From positions 1 through 43,530 of the forward strand of contig JAQZCZ010000006.1 of the NCBI GenBank assembly GCA_028751095.1: a stretch of DNA of 43,530 nt. The letters are read 5' to 3'. The DNA comes from Euryarchaeota archaeon Ods01. Its GTDB lineage: Archaea; Halobacteriota; Halobacteria; Halobacteriales; Halorutilaceae. The notes beneath the pieces were generated by a model. That model did not search any database, had not been told where the DNA came from, and saw only the letters and a list, made by a program, of their open reading frames with translations. Positions within the stretch are counted from its first letter, which is position 1; every line of letters starts with the position of its first letter. Below are positions 24,321 through 32,569 of this stretch, piece after piece. The translations under genes were made by a program, and so were the position numbers.

Positions 24321-24841
24321 CAGAGGCGTTCGACCGCTGTCGTGGCTATCTCGGCGACGCCTTCCTTGTCCCACCGCGAGGTATCGACGACGAGGTCGTA
24401 GATGGTCAGGTCGTCTATATTAATTCCGTGTATCTCCTCGTACCGTTTTGCCTCGCTCGCCTCGCGCCCGACGATTTCGTCACGTGCCTCATCGACGGTC
24501 TGTCCTTCGCGGTCGGCGACACGTTCGGCGCGTATATCGGCGGGCGCGTCGAGCCAGATACGTGCGTCGGCTTCGTCAGCCATCCAGCCCGACAGGCGTC
24601 CTTCAAGGACAATATCGTCGTTCTCGCGGGCTATCTCGCTCTGGCGCTCGTCGATTTGGCGGTCGATTTCCGGGTCTTCCTCGGCGATACGTCCGAACTC
24701 GGCGAGCGTGACGCCGCGTTCCTCCGCCATCGACCGGAAGACATCGCCGCTGGAGACGTGTTCGAGGTCGAAACGTGAAGACAGAGCCTCGGCGAGCGTC
24801 GTCGTCCCGCTTCCGGGAGGACCGCTTACGGTTATTCTCAT
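24320..24841 (-). CDS. cmk: Cytidylate kinase
   Basis: This 173-residue archaeal-type CMP kinase phosphorylates CMP and dCMP. The P-loop GPPGSGTTTLAEAL is at the N-terminus, followed by HVSSGDVFRSMAEERG (NMP-binding region), VLEGRLSGWM and the lid segment DREGQTVDEARDEIVGREASEAKRY. It is shorter than bacterial Cmk, as usual in archaea. It lies 20 bases after lysA and its stop overlaps the truB start by one base, so the three are probably co-transcribed. Confidence 0.95.
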   Translation of the reverse strand: MRITVSGPPGSGTTTLAEALSSRFDLEHVSSGDVFRSMAEERGVTLAEFGRIAEEDPEIDRQIDERQSEIARENDDIVLEGRLSGWMADEADARIWLDAPADIRAERVADREGQTVDEARDEIVGREASEAKRYEEIHGINIDDLTIYDLVVDTSRWDKEGVAEIATTAVERL

Positions 24842-24861
24842 GCCAGAACTTCGGGAACGCG

Positions 24862-26034
24862 CTAATCAAGCTTTACGTTTCTAAACTGCTCCTCAACCGT
24901 CTCGCGTTCGCGTATGAGTTCGATGCCGTCGTCGATAAGAACCTCGGCGGGGAGCGGGCGCGAGTTGTAACGCGACGCCATGACGAAGCCGTACGCGCCC
25001 GTCGTTTGGAAGGCGAGCAGGTCGCCCTCGCGCGGCTTGGCGATTTCGCGCCCGTGGGCGAGGTAGTCACCCGACTCGCAGATGGGTCCCGCGATGTCGT
25101 ACTCGGCGACGGGGAAGTCGCGCGAGAGGTTGGTGACGGCATGGTAGGCGTCGTACATCGCGGGGCGCAGTAGGACGTTAAATCCGGCATCCACGCCAAC
25201 GACACCGTCGCCGACGGTATTGACGCGCGTGACGAGTACGGTTGACTCCGCCACGAGGTAACGTCCGGGTTCGACGACGAGCGTCGCGTCTACGTTGAAG
25301 GCGTCGCGCACCTGTTCGCCGAGCGCCGCAACGTCGAGCGGTTCCTCGCCCTCGCGGTACGGAACGCCGAGACCGCCGCCGATATCGACGTACTCGGGCG
25401 TGACGGGCAGGTCGCCGACGACCTCGCAGAGACGTTCGGTGGCGCGGACCAAGGGTTCGGGTTCGGTGAAGCCGCTTCCGATATGTGCGTGGAGGCAGGC
25501 GGGGTCGGCGCCCGCACCGACGGCGCGTTCGAAGAGCGCCGCGGCTTCGTCGGGCGAGACGCCGAAACGCGCGCCCTTTCCGCCCGTTACGACCTCGTCG
25601 CTGTGTCCCGCGCCCACCCCCGGATTGACACGTACACCGACGCGGTCGGCACCCGCTTCGAGTACCGTCTCCATCTGTCCCGCCGAGTCGACGTTGACGA
25701 GTACGCCGCGGTCGACAACCTCGGCGAGTTCATCGGGCGACGGCGCGTACGAGGTGTACATCATCTCGTCGCCCCCGAATCCCGCGCGCTCTCCGGCAAC
25801 GACCTCGCCGAGCGAGACGGTGTCAAGCGCCGCGCCTCGTTCGCGTAACAGACGTAGTATACGCGGATTCGTGTTCGCCTTCGCGGCGTACTGAATCCGG
25901 GCGTCGGGAAAGGCGTCACGGAGACGGTCGAACCTGTCGCGGACGGTCGCCGCCGAGGTTACGTACGTCGGCGTTCCGTGTCGGTCAGCTACGTCGGCTA
26001 CCGTGTCGTCGTCGATATCTTCGGGAAGTTCCAT
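24862..26034 (-). CDS. lysA: Diaminopimelate decarboxylase
   Basis: This 390-residue PLP enzyme catalyses the last step of lysine synthesis from meso-diaminopimelate. The PLP lysine lies in QYAAKANTN (near residue 51), the phosphate-binding loop is VDIGGGLGVPY, VEPGRYLVAES provides the substrate Arg, and the active-site Cys is in GPICESGDYLA. The C-terminal AYGFVMASRYNSRPLPAEVL is typical. A TATA-like CCATTAAG on the minus strand at 26059-26066, 25-32 bases upstream, suggests a leaderless message. It heads a seven-gene minus-strand run reaching to 19246. Confidence 0.95.
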   Translation of the reverse strand: MELPEDIDDDTVADVADRHGTPTYVTSAATVRDRFDRLRDAFPDARIQYAAKANTNPRILRLLRERGAALDTVSLGEVVAGERAGFGGDEMMYTSYAPSPDELAEVVDRGVLVNVDSAGQMETVLEAGADRVGVRVNPGVGAGHSDEVVTGGKGARFGVSPDEAAALFERAVGAGADPACLHAHIGSGFTEPEPLVRATERLCEVVGDLPVTPEYVDIGGGLGVPYREGEEPLDVAALGEQVRDAFNVDATLVVEPGRYLVAESTVLVTRVNTVGDGVVGVDAGFNVLLRPAMYDAYHAVTNLSRDFPVAEYDIAGPICESGDYLAHGREIAKPREGDLLAFQTTGAYGFVMASRYNSRPLPAEVLIDDGIELIRERETVEEQFRNVKLD

Positions 26035-26100
26035 TACGCGCGGTACGTCCGTCCCGTCTTAATGGTTTGTGGTTGTCGGTTCGACGGTCGTCGTACAAAG

Positions 26101-26108
26101 GTTTATTA
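26101..26108 (+). promoter_or_regulatory. TATA-like box of the first paralogue gene
   Basis: GTTTATTA lies about 29-36 bases before the ATG at 26137. The gap 26035-26136 also holds the opposite-strand lysA promoter (26059-26066), so it is a compact divergent promoter region. Confidence 0.45.
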
Positions 26109-26136
26109 CATTGACAGCTTAACGAACGTCCAACGT

Positions 26137-26808
26137 ATGTCAGAGTCCGTCAAGTCGGTCTCCGCATCCCCCTGTTCTGTCGAGGAAGAAAGTCGGGAAG
26201 CGGTCTTGGACAAGTTCGAGGACTTCATGGAGGAGATAATCGACGACGCCCTCTCGGAGTTCGAACCCCTGCGTATCGTCAACATGAACCGCCTTCCGGG
26301 GAACAGCACCGCCAAGTCGGTCGTACGTCCCGTGATACGCGAGGAACTCAACTTCTTCCGCGCCAACATCGAACAGCAGTTCGAGGTCGTCATGGACTAC
26401 GCCGAGACGGGGAACGTCGACAAAAACCGGCGCAGGTTCCTGCGCTCCGATATCTTCTACCAGAACTTCGAGGGAAGCGAACGCCGCCAGCTCGAACGCG
26501 ACCTGACACGGAGGATGCGTAACATGGGCGACGACATGGCACCCCTCATCGAGACGGGCGAGGATAACTTCTGGGATGCCGCCGTCGCCGCCTACGACGA
26601 GGACGAGGCGCGCGAGATGCTTCCCAAGCATTTCGCGTACACCGACACCGTCCGCGAGTACCAAGACGACCTATCCCTCACCGTCGAGATAGGCGGACGC
26701 GTCCTCGGAACCGAGATAGAGTATACGGACGAGGCTATGCGCGTCCTCGACATCGCCGAGACCAACCTCCGAAACGACCTAGAGAGACGCGTCGAGCAGG
26801 TCTACTGA
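26137..26808 (+). CDS. Unrecognised protein, first of a tandem paralogue pair
   Basis: This 223-residue protein starts at the ATG at 26137; the ORF track start is antisense to lysA. It shares its whole length with the next gene: FEPLRIVNMNRLPGN, FRANIEQQFEVVMDYAE, RRRFLRSDIFYQNFEG, RNMGDDMAPLIETGEDNFWD, HFAYTDTV and IEYTDEAMRVLDIAE each have a counterpart. It is mainly helical by pattern, with no signal, membrane segment, Cys pair or catalytic motif I recognise. The hydrophobic EFEPLRIVNMNRLPGN near residue 50 could be a membrane- or partner-contact helix. A 12-base tandem duplication covers its stop. Family and function unknown. Confidence 0.78.
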   Translation: MSESVKSVSASPCSVEEESREAVLDKFEDFMEEIIDDALSEFEPLRIVNMNRLPGNSTAKSVVRPVIREELNFFRANIEQQFEVVMDYAETGNVDKNRRRFLRSDIFYQNFEGSERRQLERDLTRRMRNMGDDMAPLIETGEDNFWDAAVAAYDEDEAREMLPKHFAYTDTVREYQDDLSLTVEIGGRVLGTEIEYTDEAMRVLDIAETNLRNDLERRVEQVY

Positions 26809-26828
26809 CGCGTTAACTGACGCGTTAG
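26805..26828. repeat. 12-bp tandem duplication over a stop codon
   Basis: CTGACGCGTTAA (26805-26816) is followed at once by CTGACGCGTTAG (26817-26828). The first copy contains the TGA stop of the upstream paralogue, and the second offers further stops. It looks like a recent local duplication. Confidence 0.75.
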
Positions 26829-26859
26829 CTTCGTTTCCCGAACGGGTTCACGGAAAGAG

Positions 26860-26866
26860 TTATACC
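26860..26866 (+). promoter_or_regulatory. TATA-like box of the second paralogue gene
   Basis: TTATACC lies 28-34 bases before the ATG at 26894, so the second paralogue can be transcribed on its own. A second AT-rich stretch, ATTATATAAT, lies at 26873-26882, close to the expected transcript start. Confidence 0.4.
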
Positions 26867-26893
26867 GTAGGAATTATATAATTAGACGAAACC

Positions 26894-27667
26894 ATGGGTA
26901 AAGAAGCAGTACGGGACCAGTTACACGTCTTCTTGGGGGACGTGACCGAGTACGCCTTGGAGGAGTTCAAGCCGCTCGCGGTCGTCGGTCTCGGCTTCCT
27001 CCCGGGAAACAGGGTTGCCAAGTTCGTCCTGAGTCCTATAATCGACAGCGAGATTAGCACCATCAAGATTAGCCTCCAGAACGAGTTCAACCTCATAATG
27101 GACTACTCGGAGGAGATAGCCGAGGGGAACGACCCCGATATCGAGGAGTACCGCGACCGGTTCCTCCAGTCCGACTTCTTCTACCAGCACTACGAGGGCG
27201 AAAAGACCGAGGAGTTCGAGGAGGTCATGATGCAACGTCTCGACGAGGTCGCGCGCGACATGGCTCCGCTCGTCGAGGTCGAGACCGACGACTTCTGGGA
27301 AGCGCTCGAAGAGGCGTACGACAGACGCGAAGCGGAAGAGGTTCTCAAGTACCACTTCAGCTTCACCGACAAGATAGTCGAGGAGTTCGGAGACGGACTC
27401 AAGATAAAGATAAACATCGGACCTATCGGTATCGGATACACCGACGAGGCTATGCGCGTCATGCCTATGGCTGAGGGACACCTCCGGCGCGAACTAGTCG
27501 ACAAGCTCGACGAAATTTACGAGGAAGAAGGTGGGGCAGAGGATGAAAAAGACCTCGAAGAACTCGAAGAGGAAAACGAGAAGCTCCGTGAGGAACTCGA
27601 AAGGCTACGTGAGGAAGAGGAAGACGACGAGGGACAAGAAGACGTAGGCGCGGAAGCCGAAGACTGA
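26894..27667 (+). CDS. Unrecognised protein, second of a tandem paralogue pair, with coiled-coil tail
   Basis: This 257-residue protein is a paralogue of the gene before it: YALEEFKPLAVVGLGFLPGN, LQNEFNLIMDYSEE, RDRFLQSDFFYQHYEGE, ARDMAPLVEVETDDFWEAL, KYHFSFTDKIVEEFGDGLKI and IGYTDEAMRVMPMAEGHLRREL align throughout. It adds about 55 residues of Glu/Lys/Arg coiled coil (LEELEEENEKLREELERLREE) and an acidic end. The hydrophobic segment LAVVGLGFLPGNRVAKFVL near residue 30 is stronger than in the first copy. No known domain. The pair may form a hetero-oligomer; the tail may recruit another partner. Its stop directly abuts the convergent acyl-CoA dehydrogenase stop. Confidence 0.78.
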   Translation: MGKEAVRDQLHVFLGDVTEYALEEFKPLAVVGLGFLPGNRVAKFVLSPIIDSEISTIKISLQNEFNLIMDYSEEIAEGNDPDIEEYRDRFLQSDFFYQHYEGEKTEEFEEVMMQRLDEVARDMAPLVEVETDDFWEALEEAYDRREAEEVLKYHFSFTDKIVEEFGDGLKIKINIGPIGIGYTDEAMRVMPMAEGHLRRELVDKLDEIYEEEGGAEDEKDLEELEEENEKLREELERLREEEEDDEGQEDVGAEAED

Positions 27668-28882
27668 CTACAGGAGACCGTTCTGCTTAGCGACCGTATT
27701 GAGCTGTATCTCGTCGGTGCCTTCGACAATACGTAGGATACGTGCGAGATGTAGATGCTCCATGAACGGACTGTCCTCCGATAGACCGCTCGCGCCGTGT
27801 ATCTGAACGGCGTCGTCGGCTATCTGCCAGAACGTGTCGGTTGCGAACCATTTGAAGATTGACGACTGCTCCACGGTCCCCTGTCCTTCGTCCATCTGCC
27901 ACGCGAGACGTGTACCCGCGGCGTCGGCGGCGTAGTTCCGTGCGCGTCCCTTCGCCACCATGTTCGATATCTGCTGGTACTTACCGATAGGGCGTCCGAA
28001 TGCTTCGCGGTCGCCCGCGTACTCCTTGCACAGGTCAAGGAGATGGCGCGACATACCGACCGCGGTCGCTCCGAGTTCAAGACGTCCGAGCGAGAGGAAC
28101 GACATCGCGTTGTAGAATGCGCCGTCACGGGTTCCGAGGATACGGTCGTTGGGGACACGTACGTCGTCAAGGACGATTTCCGCCTGTAGTCCCTCCAAGC
28201 CGACGGCGTTGTTACGCGAACCTAACTCGAACTCGTCGCGCTCGACGAGGAAACACGTAATCCCGCCGTACCTTCCCGCTTCGTCCTGTGGCGTCGTGCG
28301 TGCGAAGACCTGTGCGAAGTCACAGTGGGGGGCGTTCGTAATCCACTGCTTCGTCCCGTTCAGGACCCATTCGTCGCCCTTCTTCTCGGCGGTCGTCTTC
28401 ATGCTCGGTGCGTCTGAGCCGACCGAGGGTTCGGTGAGCGCGAACGCCGTCGTCTTCTCGCCACGTATACAGGGTTCGAGGTAACGCTCAACCTGTTCGC
28501 CCTCCGCCTGTAAGAGGAGAGGCTTCGGTCCCTCGGGACCCGCGAGCATGAACTCCGACAGACCGCGCCCCTTCTCGGCGACGCGACGTTTAGCGAAGTA
28601 CCACGTCACGTTCGAAACGTCGTCGCCGCCGTACTCCTCGGGCATGTTCATGGCGTAGAAGCCCGCCTCGGCGCTCTTCCGCCGGACCTCGTCGACCGCA
28701 TCGATTACCTCGTCAGCGACCGCTCCGTTCGGTGCGTTACGTAGACGCGGGTTGTCGAAAGTCTCGCCGAGTTCCTTCTCGCGCGGCTTTACTTCCTGTT
28801 CGATGAACTCGTCTATGCTGTCCAAAATCAGGCGCGTCTCCTCGTCGGGCGCAAAGGAGACGCCTCCGTGTTGTTCGGTCAC
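27668..28882 (-). CDS. Acyl-CoA dehydrogenase
   Basis: This 404-residue FAD enzyme puts a 2,3 double bond into an acyl-CoA and passes the electrons to ETF. The signatures FALTEPSVGSDAPSMKTTA and GTKQWITNA (flavin and substrate sites), GLEGLQAEIVLDDVRVP, and FGRPIGKYQQISNMVA are present. The C-terminal ARILRIVEGTDEIQ includes the Glu at the usual catalytic position. The start is a GTG at 28882, about 25 bases from a TATA box that it shares with the divergent racemase-like gene. The substrate is not certain; the neighbours suggest a fatty or branched acyl-CoA. Confidence 0.92.
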   Translation of the reverse strand: MTEQHGGVSFAPDEETRLILDSIDEFIEQEVKPREKELGETFDNPRLRNAPNGAVADEVIDAVDEVRRKSAEAGFYAMNMPEEYGGDDVSNVTWYFAKRRVAEKGRGLSEFMLAGPEGPKPLLLQAEGEQVERYLEPCIRGEKTTAFALTEPSVGSDAPSMKTTAEKKGDEWVLNGTKQWITNAPHCDFAQVFARTTPQDEAGRYGGITCFLVERDEFELGSRNNAVGLEGLQAEIVLDDVRVPNDRILGTRDGAFYNAMSFLSLGRLELGATAVGMSRHLLDLCKEYAGDREAFGRPIGKYQQISNMVAKGRARNYAADAAGTRLAWQMDEGQGTVEQSSIFKWFATDTFWQIADDAVQIHGASGLSEDSPFMEHLHLARILRIVEGTDEIQLNTVAKQNGLL

Positions 28883-28902
28883 AACTCACAAAGAACCCGT
28901 GG

Positions 28903-28911
28903 TAATATATA
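28903..28911. promoter_or_regulatory. Single TATA box shared by two divergent leaderless genes
   Basis: The only AT-rich element in the 50-base gap is TAATATATA. Its centre is about 26 bases before the ATG at 28933 (plus strand) and about 25 bases before the GTG at 28882 (minus strand). Both genes have the leaderless spacing, so one nearly symmetric box appears to serve both directions. Confidence 0.65.
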
Positions 28912-28932
28912 GATTAGCCCGCAACGTCCCCC

Positions 28933-30069
28933 ATGCTCGACGGAATACGTGTCGTAGACCTGACAGGTCTTCTCCCAGGACCGTACGCGACGCAGATGCT
29001 CGCGGACCTCGGCGCTGACGTGGTGAAGATAGAGGCACCCGAGGGCGACCACGCGCGTTACGCGACACCGCGTCTCGACGGCGAGGGCGGCGTCTTCTCG
29101 ATGGTGAACCGCGGCAAGAGAAGCGTGAAGCTCAACCTCAAGGACGACGACGCACTCAACGCCTTCTACGCGCTCGTGGACGAGGACGGATGGGACGCCG
29201 ACGCCGTCGTCGAAGGCTTCCGTCCGGGTGTCGCCGACCGTCTCGGGGTTGGCTACGACGACGTGCGCAAGCGTAACGAGGATATCGTCTACTGCTCGCT
29301 CTCAGGATACGGACAGGAGGGCGAGGCGGCGGACGAGGCGGGGCACGACCTGAACTACGCCGCTTACGCCGGTCTGCTCGATATGACGCGGACGGGTGAC
29401 GGTGGCGAAGCCGCGATACCCGGCTTCCCCGTCGGCGATATGGCAGGCGGCGTCTTCGCGGCGCTCTCGGTCGTCTCTGCGCTTCTCGGACGAGAACGCG
29501 GCGCGGGCGGCGAGTATATCGACGCCTCGATGGCTGAGTCGCTCCTGTCGTTCTCGCAGGCGGTCGTACCCGACGCTCTCGCGGACGACTCCGAGGCGGC
29601 GGCGGGAGAAACGGCGCTGACGGGCGGGTACGCCTGCTACGGTATCTACGAGACGGCGGACGGCGAGGACGTGACGCTCGCGGCGCTCGAACCCAAGTTC
29701 TGGGCGGAGTTCTGCGAGACGGTGGGACGCGACGACCTCGTAGCCGACCATCCCGGGGACAACGAGACGCGTGCCGAGGTCGCCGAAATCTTCGGGTCGC
29801 GGACGCTCGACGAATGGCGCGAGACCTTCGACAGCACCGACGTTCCTTTCCGCGCCGTACGTTCGCTTGACGAGGCGCTGGAGGACGACGACGTGCGCGA
29901 ACGTCTGTTACGCGGAGGCGACGGCACGCCGCCGCGTGTCGGCTTTCCGGCGAAGACGCTGTCGGGCGTCGAACGCGAGACGGACGAGGCGCTTCCGTCG
30001 CACGGCGAGCATACCGACGAGGTTCTGCGTGAAGCAGGCTTAAGCGACGAGGAGATAGACGCGCTCTAG
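28933..30069 (+). CDS. CaiB/BaiF family CoA transferase, alpha-methylacyl-CoA racemase-like
   Basis: This 378-residue class III CoA-transferase-fold protein begins MLDGIRVVDLTGLLPGPYATQ. It fits the alpha-methylacyl-CoA racemase (AMACR/MCR) branch, which inverts 2-methylacyl-CoA so that branched chains can enter beta-oxidation. The MCR catalytic residues His126, Asp156 and Glu241 have counterparts at His138 in GHDLNYA, Asp169 in PVGDMAGG and Glu253 in LAALEPKFW, with nearly the same spacing (31 and 84 residues against 30 and 85). GYACYGIYETADGEDVTL is also AMACR-like. A true CoA transferase is the alternative. It shares a divergent promoter with an acyl-CoA dehydrogenase and overlaps the convergent SDR by four bases. 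Confidence 0.88.
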   Translation: MLDGIRVVDLTGLLPGPYATQMLADLGADVVKIEAPEGDHARYATPRLDGEGGVFSMVNRGKRSVKLNLKDDDALNAFYALVDEDGWDADAVVEGFRPGVADRLGVGYDDVRKRNEDIVYCSLSGYGQEGEAADEAGHDLNYAAYAGLLDMTRTGDGGEAAIPGFPVGDMAGGVFAALSVVSALLGRERGAGGEYIDASMAESLLSFSQAVVPDALADDSEAAAGETALTGGYACYGIYETADGEDVTLAALEPKFWAEFCETVGRDDLVADHPGDNETRAEVAEIFGSRTLDEWRETFDSTDVPFRAVRSLDEALEDDDVRERLLRGGDGTPPRVGFPAKTLSGVERETDEALPSHGEHTDEVLREAGLSDEEIDAL

Positions 30070-30842
30070 AACGAGAACAGGTCGATTCCGCCCGTGACGC
30101 CGACGACCTGCCCTGTCACGTAGTTCGCCTGTTCGCTCGACAGATAGGCGATGAGGTTGGCGACATCTTCCTCGGTACCGAGCTTACGCATCGGCGTCGC
30201 CTTGGCTATACGCGCGAAGTACTCGTCCATCTGTTCGAGCTGTTCGATATCCATGTCGGCGAGGGCACCGACGACGATATTCGGTGCGATGATGTTCGAC
30301 GTTACGCCGTGCTGAGCGCCTTCGAGGGCGAGCGTCTTACCGAATCCGACCATCGCCGCCTTGGTCGACGAGTACGACGCCTGTCCGAATCCTCCGTGCG
30401 TCCCTGCCATCGACGACATATTGACGACGCGTCCCCAGCCGCGTTCACACATCTCGGGGAAGATTTCGCGGGTGATATTGTACGTGCCCGTAAGGTTGAC
30501 CTCGATATCGCGGTCCCAGATTTCGTCGTCGAAGTCCTTCATCTGGTCGCGGGCATCGACCATCGCGGCGTTGTTGACGAGAACATCGACGCCGCCCGTC
30601 TCGTCACGTACGTCGGCGACCGTATCCTCGACATCCTCGCGGTCGGTGAGGTCACATTTGACCGCGAACGCTTCGCCGCCGTCGTCGCGTATTCCCTCGG
30701 CGACGTTTTCGGCGGAGTCCTCGTCAACGTCGAGAACGACGACCTCAGCGCCTTCCTGAGCGAGTATCTCGCAGTCTACGCTTCCTATACGTCCGGCTCC
30801 TCCTGTGACTAAGGCGGTCTTACCGTCGAGTCCGAAGTCCAT
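30066..30842 (-). CDS. Short-chain dehydrogenase/reductase (FabG-like)
   Basis: This 258-residue SDR has the nucleotide-binding TGGAGRIG near residue 14, DVDEDS after strand two, NNAAM near residue 90, and the catalytic set Ser in NMSSMAG and YSSTK (Tyr-x-x-x-Lys). The C-terminal YLSSEQANYVTGQVVGVTGG is standard. The Asp after strand two favours NAD over NADP. In this cluster it may act as a 3-hydroxyacyl-CoA dehydrogenase, or as a 3-oxoacyl reductase. A TATA-like GATTTATG at 30866-30873 (minus strand) gives leaderless spacing. Confidence 0.92.
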   Translation of the reverse strand: MDFGLDGKTALVTGGAGRIGSVDCEILAQEGAEVVVLDVDEDSAENVAEGIRDDGGEAFAVKCDLTDREDVEDTVADVRDETGGVDVLVNNAAMVDARDQMKDFDDEIWDRDIEVNLTGTYNITREIFPEMCERGWGRVVNMSSMAGTHGGFGQASYSSTKAAMVGFGKTLALEGAQHGVTSNIIAPNIVVGALADMDIEQLEQMDEYFARIAKATPMRKLGTEEDVANLIAYLSSEQANYVTGQVVGVTGGIDLFSF

Positions 30843-30923
30843 GGTTTGTCAGGGACAGCAACGGGCATAAATCTTCTGCGGGTTATGCGCGGCAGACATC
30901 CTTGGGAATAGTTACCATAGTCA

Positions 30924-30963
30924 AGTTTAAGAGAAAGGGACGCAACGGTAGCCGTAAGGAGGT
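30924..30963 (+). promoter_or_regulatory. TATA box and perfect Shine-Dalgarno of the SCP-2 gene
   Basis: GTTTAAG at 30924-30930 is the likely TATA box, giving a start near 30950-30955. AAGGAGGT at 30956-30963 is an eight-base perfect ribosome-binding site, 5 bases before the ATG at 30969. Such a strong site is unusual in this window, where most first genes are leaderless. Confidence 0.65.
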
Positions 30964-30968
30964 AAATA

Positions 30969-31421
30969 ATGACAGTAGATTTCCCGAGCGACGAATGGAT
31001 AGACGAGTGGAAGGAACAGCTCAACAGCAACGACGAGTACGCCGAGAAGGCGAGCGACTGGGGTGTCGGATGGAACGGTGACTTCATCTTTACCATAGAG
31101 GTTGACGAGGAAGCACAGGAGGAGTTTCCCGAACTCGTAGGCGACAACGAGAAGGTACATTACTTCATCGGACTCGAAGGCGGCGAATGTACCGAGGCGT
31201 ATCAGGTTGACGACCTCGAAGGGGTCGAGTACGGCTTCGAAATCATCGGACCGTACGAGAACTGGAAGGCTCTCGCACAGGGCGAGATAGGAGCTATCGA
31301 CAGCCTGATGAGCGGTAAGTTCGAGCTTCAGGGCGACATGCAACGGGTCATGCAGTACAGCGACGGCGCTGTCGAGATGGTCGAGACCGCAACCGACATC
31401 GAGACTAACTTCATCTACTGA
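30969..31421 (+). CDS. SCP-2 sterol transfer family protein
   Basis: This 150-residue protein is probably a member of the SCP-2 fold, which holds lipids or acyl-CoAs in a hydrophobic tunnel. It begins TVDFPSDEWIDEWKEQLN and contains EKASDWGVGWNGDFIFTIE, and near the end YENWKALAQGEIGAIDSLMSGKFELQGDMQRVMQYS, where WKALxxGEIxxxxxLMSGKxxLxGDM is the SCP-2 signature. It has no signal peptide. Its stop overlaps the next start by one base (TGATG), so it is co-translated with the zinc dehydrogenase. It could carry the acyl chain used by the nearby oxidation enzymes. Confidence 0.85.
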   Translation: MTVDFPSDEWIDEWKEQLNSNDEYAEKASDWGVGWNGDFIFTIEVDEEAQEEFPELVGDNEKVHYFIGLEGGECTEAYQVDDLEGVEYGFEIIGPYENWKALAQGEIGAIDSLMSGKFELQGDMQRVMQYSDGAVEMVETATDIETNFIY

Positions 31422-32518
31422 TGTCTTTCGGAAAGGTCGTGACGCTCGCTGGGGAGCGTGAGACGGAGATAAAGGAGATAGAACACAAGCCCGATATCGA
31501 GGACGACGCCGTCTTCACCGAGGTCGTCCAGACCAACGTCTGCGGGAGCGAGGTGCATTTCTGGAAGGGCGAGTTCCCCGTCCCGAACGGGGCGGTGCTG
31601 GGACACGAAGCGGTTCTACGTGTTGACGAACTCGGAGACAACGTTACGACCGACTCCGCAGGAAACCGAGTTGAGGAAGGAGACCTTGTTACGCCGGTCT
31701 ACTTCCAGCCGTGCGGCGAATGTGCGGGCTGTTCAAACGGACAGTTCTACGCGTGTGAGGTCGTCAAGAGTACCGGCGAATGGATGCAGCCACATTCGAT
31801 ACCGCCGCATTTCCGCGGGACTTTTGCGACTCATTACTACATCAACCCCGACCAGCGTTTCTACAAGGTCCCCGACGGCGTCCCCAATCACGTAGCCGCA
31901 GGGGCTAACTGCGCCCTTTCGCAGGTCATCTTCGGGCTTGACCGCGCCAACCTGACACAGGGCGAGACTGTTCTCGTGCAGGGAGCGGGCGGACTCGGTC
32001 TGAACGCCATCGCGGTCGCAAAGGAGACGGGTGCCGAGGTAGTCGTCGTCGAAGGCGCACCTGGACGTATCGAACGCGCCAAGGAGTTCGGAGCGGACCA
32101 CGTCGTCGATATGAAGGAGTACGAGGACTCGGGCGAACGTATACGCCGCGTGCAGGAGGTAACGGGCGGAGACGGCGCGGACGTGGGAATCGAGGTCGCC
32201 GGAATCCCCGCGGCGTTCAAGGAGGGCGTCAGTATGCTCCGTAACGGCGCTCGGTACGTCGAGATGGGTAATATCGCCACCGAACTAACGACGGAGTTCA
32301 GCCCCGCCGACCTCACCGTGAAACGTATCAACGTCAAGTCGCTCCTGTTCTACCAGCCGTGGTACCTCGAAAAGGCGCTTGACTTCCTCGAAAGGAACGC
32401 CGACGACTATCCGTACGATGACCTGCTTGACGCCAAGTTCCCACTCGAAGATGCTCAGGAGGCTCTCGAAGGAAGCGCCAACCAAGAGTTCACTCGTGCA
32501 AGCCTAATTCCCGAGTAG
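31421..32518 (+). CDS. Zinc-binding alcohol dehydrogenase (MDR family)
   Basis: This 365-residue medium-chain dehydrogenase has NVCGSEVHFWKGEFPVPNGA and LGHEAV, where Cys, His and Glu are catalytic-zinc ligands. The four-Cys structural-zinc loop is CGECAGCSNGQFYAC, and the Rossmann motif is VLVQGAGGLGLNAIAVAK. VVEGAPGRIERAKEFGADHV follows, and MKEYEDSGERIRRVQEVTGG closes the cofactor domain. It probably oxidises or reduces an alcohol/aldehyde with NAD(P). It is co-translated with an SCP-2 protein, which suggests a lipid-like alcohol, but the substrate is not shown. Confidence 0.9.
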   Translation: MSFGKVVTLAGERETEIKEIEHKPDIEDDAVFTEVVQTNVCGSEVHFWKGEFPVPNGAVLGHEAVLRVDELGDNVTTDSAGNRVEEGDLVTPVYFQPCGECAGCSNGQFYACEVVKSTGEWMQPHSIPPHFRGTFATHYYINPDQRFYKVPDGVPNHVAAGANCALSQVIFGLDRANLTQGETVLVQGAGGLGLNAIAVAKETGAEVVVVEGAPGRIERAKEFGADHVVDMKEYEDSGERIRRVQEVTGGDGADVGIEVAGIPAAFKEGVSMLRNGARYVEMGNIATELTTEFSPADLTVKRINVKSLLFYQPWYLEKALDFLERNADDYPYDDLLDAKFPLEDAQEALEGSANQEFTRASLIPE

Positions 32519-32569
32519 CCGGAGAAAACCGGAGAAAGGCTTTTTCCCCTGTCGCGCGTCGTGTAGACC

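Noticed and set aside
32519-32548. Terminator after the zinc dehydrogenase (CCGGAGAAA direct repeat, then a T-run)
   Set aside because: The T-run is short and sits where the promoter of the next gene would be, so I cannot tell a terminator from a promoter.
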